From contig CAMGRA010000002.1 in NCBI GenBank assembly GCA_946061345.1, forward strand, positions 1 through 36,444: DNA of 36,444 nucleotides, given 5' to 3'. The notes under the pieces were generated by a model. It was not told the DNA's origin. It did no database searches and saw only the letters and a list, made by a program, of their open reading frames with translations. Of this stretch, positions 33,359-36,444 are shown in pieces; position 1 is the first letter of the stretch; each line of letters begins with the position of its first letter. This DNA is from an uncultured Clostridia bacterium (GTDB taxonomy: Bacteria; Bacillota; Clostridia; Oscillospirales; Oscillospiraceae). The position numbers and the translations under genes were made by a program.

Positions 33359-33402
33359 AACAGACTGTTCATTTTTACGATTGAACAGCCTGTTGGTTTT
33401 TT
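33359..33402 (+). terminator. Terminator of the cobamide operon
   Basis: AACAGACTGTTCA pairs with TGAACAGCCTGTT over 13 positions with one mismatch, followed by GGTTTTTT. It lies 50 nt after the cobC stop. Confidence 0.8.
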
Positions 33403-33427
33403 ACATTATTTACATTCCTGTCTATTC

Positions 33428-33456
33428 CCGGTGTGTTGGGTATAATTCAAGCGAGA
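33428..33456 (+). promoter_or_regulatory. Degenerate duplicate of the LRR gene promoter
   Basis: GGGTATAATTCAA here lines up with GGGTATAATTTAA of the promoter at 33722, with a 17-nt spacer to CTGTCT where the other has TTGACT; both spacers begin with (A/G)TTCCC. The -35 box is poor, so activity is doubtful. It looks like a duplicated promoter segment on the other side of the palindromic element. Confidence 0.45.
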
Positions 33457-33471
33457 TGGAATACTGATACT

Positions 33472-33665
33472 GATTCTTGGTGAAAAAGTTTCATCAAGAA
33501 TCCCGTGTGCTGCGCACACTCACATCTTGCTTAAGGCACGCTGTGCCGTCTTGTGCAGAATCTGATACTGAAAACCGATTAAAATATTCATTTCAATCGG
33601 TTTTCAACGCCGTACCGGCGTTTTCGGCGCTATAAAAAGCAAGGAAAGCTTTTTATCAGATTCTG
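33472..33665. repeat. Multi-hairpin palindromic element containing the 57-bp repeat
   Basis: Three hairpins come first: GATTCTTGGTGAAA with TTTCATCAAGAATC (33472-33502, one G-U), GTGTGC-TGC-GCACAC (33505-33519) and GGCAC-GCT-GTGCC (33535-33547). Then a 12-bp outer stem, CAGAATCTGATA (33556-33567) with TATCAGATTCTG (33654-33665), encloses three inner stems: TGAAAACCGATT/AATCGGTTTTCA, AACGCCG/CGGCGTT and ATAAAAAGC/GCTTTTTAT (33632-33656). The last inner arm overlaps the outer arm by 3 nt. The result is a cloverleaf-like fold. No coding sense is seen. Confidence 0.75.
33566..33622. repeat. 57-bp palindromic repeat, copy 2
   Basis: This matches 11671-11727 at 55 of 57 positions. Here the long stem (TGAAAACCGATT with AATCGGTTTTCA) is perfect; in copy 1 one base pair is broken. 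The second stem is AACGCCG-TAC-CGGCGTT. Confidence 0.87.
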
Positions 33666-33721
33666 GATAAAAGCACGCTGACCTTTTTTGGAAAAAATGA
33701 TCATATTTTGCAGAAAACTCC

Positions 33722-33750
33722 TTGACTGTTCCCACTATAATGGGTATAAT
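33722..33750 (+). promoter_or_regulatory. Promoter of the LRR protein gene
   Basis: TTGACT (33722-33727), a 17-nt spacer and a perfect TATAAT (33745-33750). The start codon is about 80 nt further on, after an untranslated leader that contains a repeated TTTCGGATGCTTCGGATGC motif. Confidence 0.85.
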
Positions 33751-33832
33751 TTAAAATGAAGAGCTATCTGTTTCGGATGCTTCGGATGCATTTCAGAGGA
33801 TGCTTATAAAGAATTATAAAGGAGACGAAAAG

Positions 33833-36444
33833 ATGAAAAAACGATTTCTCAGCGTATTTCTGGCACTGTGTATGCTCTGTGCCCTGCTGCCTGCTGGCTT
33901 GCCGGCGGCAAGCGCGGCGGGTGTAGCCTACCCCGTTGAGGGCGGTAACATCTACTTCGACGTGTTCACAGGGAAGATCACGGACTGTGATGACACCGTG
34001 ACCAAGGCGTATATCCCGGCGGAGATTAACGGCAAGGCTGTTACGGGAATCGGTGGGTACGCGTTTCAGGACTGTTACTATCTGACGAGCGTGACGATCC
34101 CCGAAAGCGTGACCAGCATCGGTGATTATGCGTTTAGTTACTGCAGAAGCCTGACCAGTGTGACGATCCCTGATGGCGTGACCAGCATCGGCAATTCTGC
34201 GTTCTACAATTGCACCAGCCTGACGAGCGTGACGATCCCGAACAGTGTGCCGAGCATCGGCGATTATGCGTTCTCCCATTGCAGCAGCCTGACGAGCGTG
34301 ACGATCCCTGATGGCGTGACCAGCATCGGTGATTATGCGTTTAAGGACTGCACCAGCCTGACGAGCGTGACGATCCCCAACAGCGTGACCAGCATCGGCA
34401 ATTCTGCGTTCTACAATTGCACCAGCCTGACGAGTGTGACGATCCCGAACAGTGTGATGAGCATCGGTTACGAAGCATTCAGCAACTGCAGCAGCCTGAC
34501 CTCAGTTTATTTTTTGGGCAACGCGCCTAAGGTTGGAACGAACGCATTCGCAACGTTGAGTGGGGAAACCGCCCTGACGCTCTATTACCTTGAGGGCAAG
34601 AGCGGCTGGACCACGCCCACCTGGAACGGCTATCCGGCAGAACCGGTAACAAGCATTGCCTACCCCGTCGAGGGCGGCAACATCTACTTTGACATGGCCA
34701 CGGGAACCGTTACGGATTCTGACAAAACCATAACCAAGGCGGATATCCCGGCGCAGATCAACGGTGTGGCGGTGACCGGCATAAAGAGTCATGCTTTTTT
34801 CGACTGCACAGACCTGACCAGCGTCACGATCCCCGACAGCGTGACGAGTGTCGAAGAATTTGCGTTTTCGGCCTGCAGCAGCCTGACCGCAATCAATGTG
34901 GCGACGGGAAATACCGCCTATACCTCGGTGGATGGCGTCCTGTTCAGCAAGGATATGACGATCCTGGTTGCTTATCCGACCGGCAAGGCAGGAGAATATG
35001 TTGTTCCAAACGGCGTGATGAACATCGGTGATACCGCGTTTTCGGGTTGCCGCAATCTGACGAGCTTGACGATCCCCGACAGTGTGACCAGTATCGGTAT
35101 TTTTGCATTCGAAAGCTGCACCAGCTTGACGAGCGTGACGATCCCGAACAGTGTGACGAGCATTGGCAGAGGTGCGTTTAGCGAATGTAGCAGTCTGACG
35201 AGTGTGATGATCCCCGACGGTGTGACCAGTATCGATGATTCTGTGTTCTCCGGCTGCAGCAGTCTGACGGACGTGACGATCCCGAACAGTGTGACCAGTA
35301 TCAGTGATTGGGCGTTCGAAAGCTGCAGCAGCCTGGCAAGTGTGACGATCCCGAACAGTGTGACGAGCATTGGTGATGCTGTGTTCTCCGGCTGCAGCAG
35401 TCTGACGAGTGTGGTGATCCCCGCCGGTGTGACCGATATCGGCAATAATGCGTTTTTCGATTGCACCAGCCTGACGAGTGTTACGATCCTGAACAGTGTG
35501 ATGAGCATCGGTAGTTATGCGTTTTGGAACTGCAGCAGCCTGACGAGTGTGACGATTCCCGACAGCGTGACGTTCATCGACAGTTATGCGTTTTACAACT
35601 GTATCAGCCTGACCTCCGTTTATTTTCTGGGCGATGCGCCCGAGCTTGGATCGCGCGCATTTCAGACGAAAAGCGGTAGTGAATATGTCAATATCCCCGG
35701 CCTGACGCTCTATTACATTGACGGAAAAGCCGGCTGGACCACGCCTACCTGGAACGGTTATCCGACGCAGCCGCTATCCGCATTGCCGGTTGTCGCTTAC
35801 CCTGTCGAGGGCGGCAATATCTACTTTGAAAAAGCAACGGGAACCATTACGGATTGTGACGACACCGTAACCAGGGCGGATATCCCGGCAGAGATTGACG
35901 GCGCGGCAGTGACAAGCATCGGCAATGATGCATTCAGCTACTGCAGCAGCCTGACAAACGTCACGATCCCCGACAGCGTGAGGACCATGGGTTGGAATGC
36001 GTTTCTCTATTGTACTGCCCTGGAGGATGTGACAATACCGGGCGGATTGACGAATGTTGGACAAAGCGCGTTTTTTTGCTGCACCGCACTGACGAGTGTG
36101 ACGATCATGGACGGCGTGATATCCATCGATTGTTTTGCGTTCCGCGGCTGCAGCGGCCTGACCAGCGTTACGATTCCGAACAGCGTGACGACCATCAGTT
36201 ATTATGCGTTCAACGGCTGCACCTATTTGAGGGAGATTACGATCCCCGACAGCGTGACCAGTATCGGTGATTATGCGTTCTTCAACTGCAGTAGCCTGAC
36301 CTCCGTTTATTTTCTGGGCGATGCGCCCGAGCTTGGATCGCGCGCATTTCAGACGAAAAGCGGTAGTGAATATATCAATATCCCCGGCTTGACGCTCCAT
36401 TACATTGAGGGCAGGAACGGCTGGACCACGCCCACCTGGAACGG
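33833..36444 (+). CDS. Secreted BspA-like leucine-rich-repeat protein, 3' end cut by window
   Basis: The frame is open from ATG 33833 to the right edge, at least 870 residues. AAAGGAG with 8-nt spacing precedes the start. Residues 1-29 are a signal peptide ending ASAA. The rest consists of LRR_5/BspA-type 23-residue units of the pattern S-V-T-S-I-G-x-x-A-F-x-x-C-x-S-L-T-S-V-T-I-P-(D/N). They are grouped into modules, each opened by YPVEGGNIYF (residues 33, 277 and 656) and an ADIPAEINGxAVTSIG segment; the first two are closed by WTTPTWNGYP, and the third runs into the window edge at the same motif. BspA-like proteins of gut and oral bacteria mediate adhesion to host proteins or other cells. 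Anchoring (SLH, LPXTG or other) would lie beyond the window. Confidence 0.9.
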   Translation, partial: MKKRFLSVFLALCMLCALLPAGLPAASAAGVAYPVEGGNIYFDVFTGKITDCDDTVTKAYIPAEINGKAVTGIGGYAFQDCYYLTSVTIPESVTSIGDYAFSYCRSLTSVTIPDGVTSIGNSAFYNCTSLTSVTIPNSVPSIGDYAFSHCSSLTSVTIPDGVTSIGDYAFKDCTSLTSVTIPNSVTSIGNSAFYNCTSLTSVTIPNSVMSIGYEAFSNCSSLTSVYFLGNAPKVGTNAFATLSGETALTLYYLEGKSGWTTPTWNGYPAEPVTSIAYPVEGGNIYFDMATGTVTDSDKTITKADIPAQINGVAVTGIKSHAFFDCTDLTSVTIPDSVTSVEEFAFSACSSLTAINVATGNTAYTSVDGVLFSKDMTILVAYPTGKAGEYVVPNGVMNIGDTAFSGCRNLTSLTIPDSVTSIGIFAFESCTSLTSVTIPNSVTSIGRGAFSECSSLTSVMIPDGVTSIDDSVFSGCSSLTDVTIPNSVTSISDWAFESCSSLASVTIPNSVTSIGDAVFSGCSSLTSVVIPAGVTDIGNNAFFDCTSLTSVTILNSVMSIGSYAFWNCSSLTSVTIPDSVTFIDSYAFYNCISLTSVYFLGDAPELGSRAFQTKSGSEYVNIPGLTLYYIDGKAGWTTPTWNGYPTQPLSALPVVAYPVEGGNIYFEKATGTITDCDDTVTRADIPAEIDGAAVTSIGNDAFSYCSSLTNVTIPDSVRTMGWNAFLYCTALEDVTIPGGLTNVGQSAFFCCTALTSVTIMDGVISIDCFAFRGCSGLTSVTIPNSVTTISYYAFNGCTYLREITIPDSVTSIGDYAFFNCSSLTSVYFLGDAPELGSRAFQTKSGSEYINIPGLTLHYIEGRNGWTTPTWN
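35606..35701 (+). repeat. 96-bp direct repeat inside the LRR gene, copy 1
   Basis: This segment recurs at 36293-36388 with a single difference (G to A at 35687). The offset of 687 nt is a multiple of three (229 codons), so the frame is kept. It encodes the SLTSVYFLGDAPELGS module-end segment. Confidence 0.85.
36293..36388 (+). repeat. 96-bp direct repeat inside the LRR gene, copy 2
   Basis: This is the second copy of the segment at 35606-35701, with 95 of 96 bases identical, near the end of the third module. Confidence 0.85.

Noticed and set aside
33237..33467. A 76-residue open frame after cobC
   Set aside because: It begins inside cobC, crosses the operon terminator, and has no ribosome binding site or recognisable domain.
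34972..35508. - strand open frame with regular repeats
   Set aside because: It is the antisense reading of the LRR units; the + strand gene has a signal peptide, ribosome binding site and promoter.
34050..35600. Regularly spaced repeats suggesting a CRISPR array
   Set aside because: The 69-bp period corresponds to 23-residue LRR units in an open frame, and there are no unique spacers or cas genes.

Overview
The window looks like chromosomal DNA of a low-GC-phylum but GC-rich Clostridia member, most likely a gut Oscillospiraceae-type bacterium. This is inferred from the gene content: S-layer-homology (SLH) anchored surface protein, ECF transporters, WYL regulator, FHA-SEDS fusion, BspA-like leucine-rich repeats, and AGGAGG-type ribosome binding sites. 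No taxonomic marker gene is present, so the family-level guess is soft.

Layout. (1) Bases 1-11676, + strand: the distal part of a surface polysaccharide operon. It has two GT2 and four GT4-like glycosyltransferases, a TagD-like cytidylyltransferase next to a LicD-family phosphotransferase (suggesting a phospho-alcohol decoration), an EpsG/Wzy-like polymerase, a Wzx-type flippase and a PF14907-type nucleotidyltransferase. (2) 11881-19014: a membrane protein fused to an E2/CAT-like acyltransferase domain, a WYL regulator on the - strand, an AI-2E family permease, and a two-gene SEDS/PBP cell-wall synthesis module whose SEDS protein carries an N-terminal FHA domain. (3) 19131-19222: tRNA-Ser(GGA) with a consensus promoter and terminator, followed by a cluster of tandem small palindromes. 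(4) 19464-33309: a cobamide (vitamin B12) capture and remodelling locus. (5) 33310-33832: a 0.5 kb intergenic region with a terminator, a multi-hairpin element and two related promoters. (6) 33833 to the end: a secreted BspA-like leucine-rich-repeat protein, cut by the window edge.

The cobamide locus is the most interesting part. Two cobalamin riboswitches lie back to back (23304-23489 on - and 23623-23758 on +), each followed by an intrinsic terminator. The - strand one precedes a 1210-residue SLH-anchored protein that combines a DUF4430 (transcobalamin-like beta) domain, a PQQ-type beta-propeller and an alpha/alpha-toroid of the kind used by animal intrinsic factor/transcobalamin. The + strand one leads a tightly overlapping ten-gene operon: a membrane-anchored FecR-DUF4430 protein, an ECF transporter with two T subunits, one fused double ATPase and one S subunit, a CbiR-like TIM-barrel phosphodiesterase, CobT, CobU, CobS, a degenerate short CobU paralogue and a CobC-like phosphatase. 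The parts suggest a route: capture corrinoids at the cell surface, hand them to a membrane-tethered binding protein, import by ECF, cleave the nucleotide loop, and rebuild it with a preferred lower ligand. No corrin-ring synthesis gene and no corrinoid adenosyltransferase is in the window.

Two copies of a 57-bp palindromic repeat (11671-11727 and 33566-33622) sit at the ends of regions 1 and 5. All domain and family calls are from reading the sequence; no database search was run.
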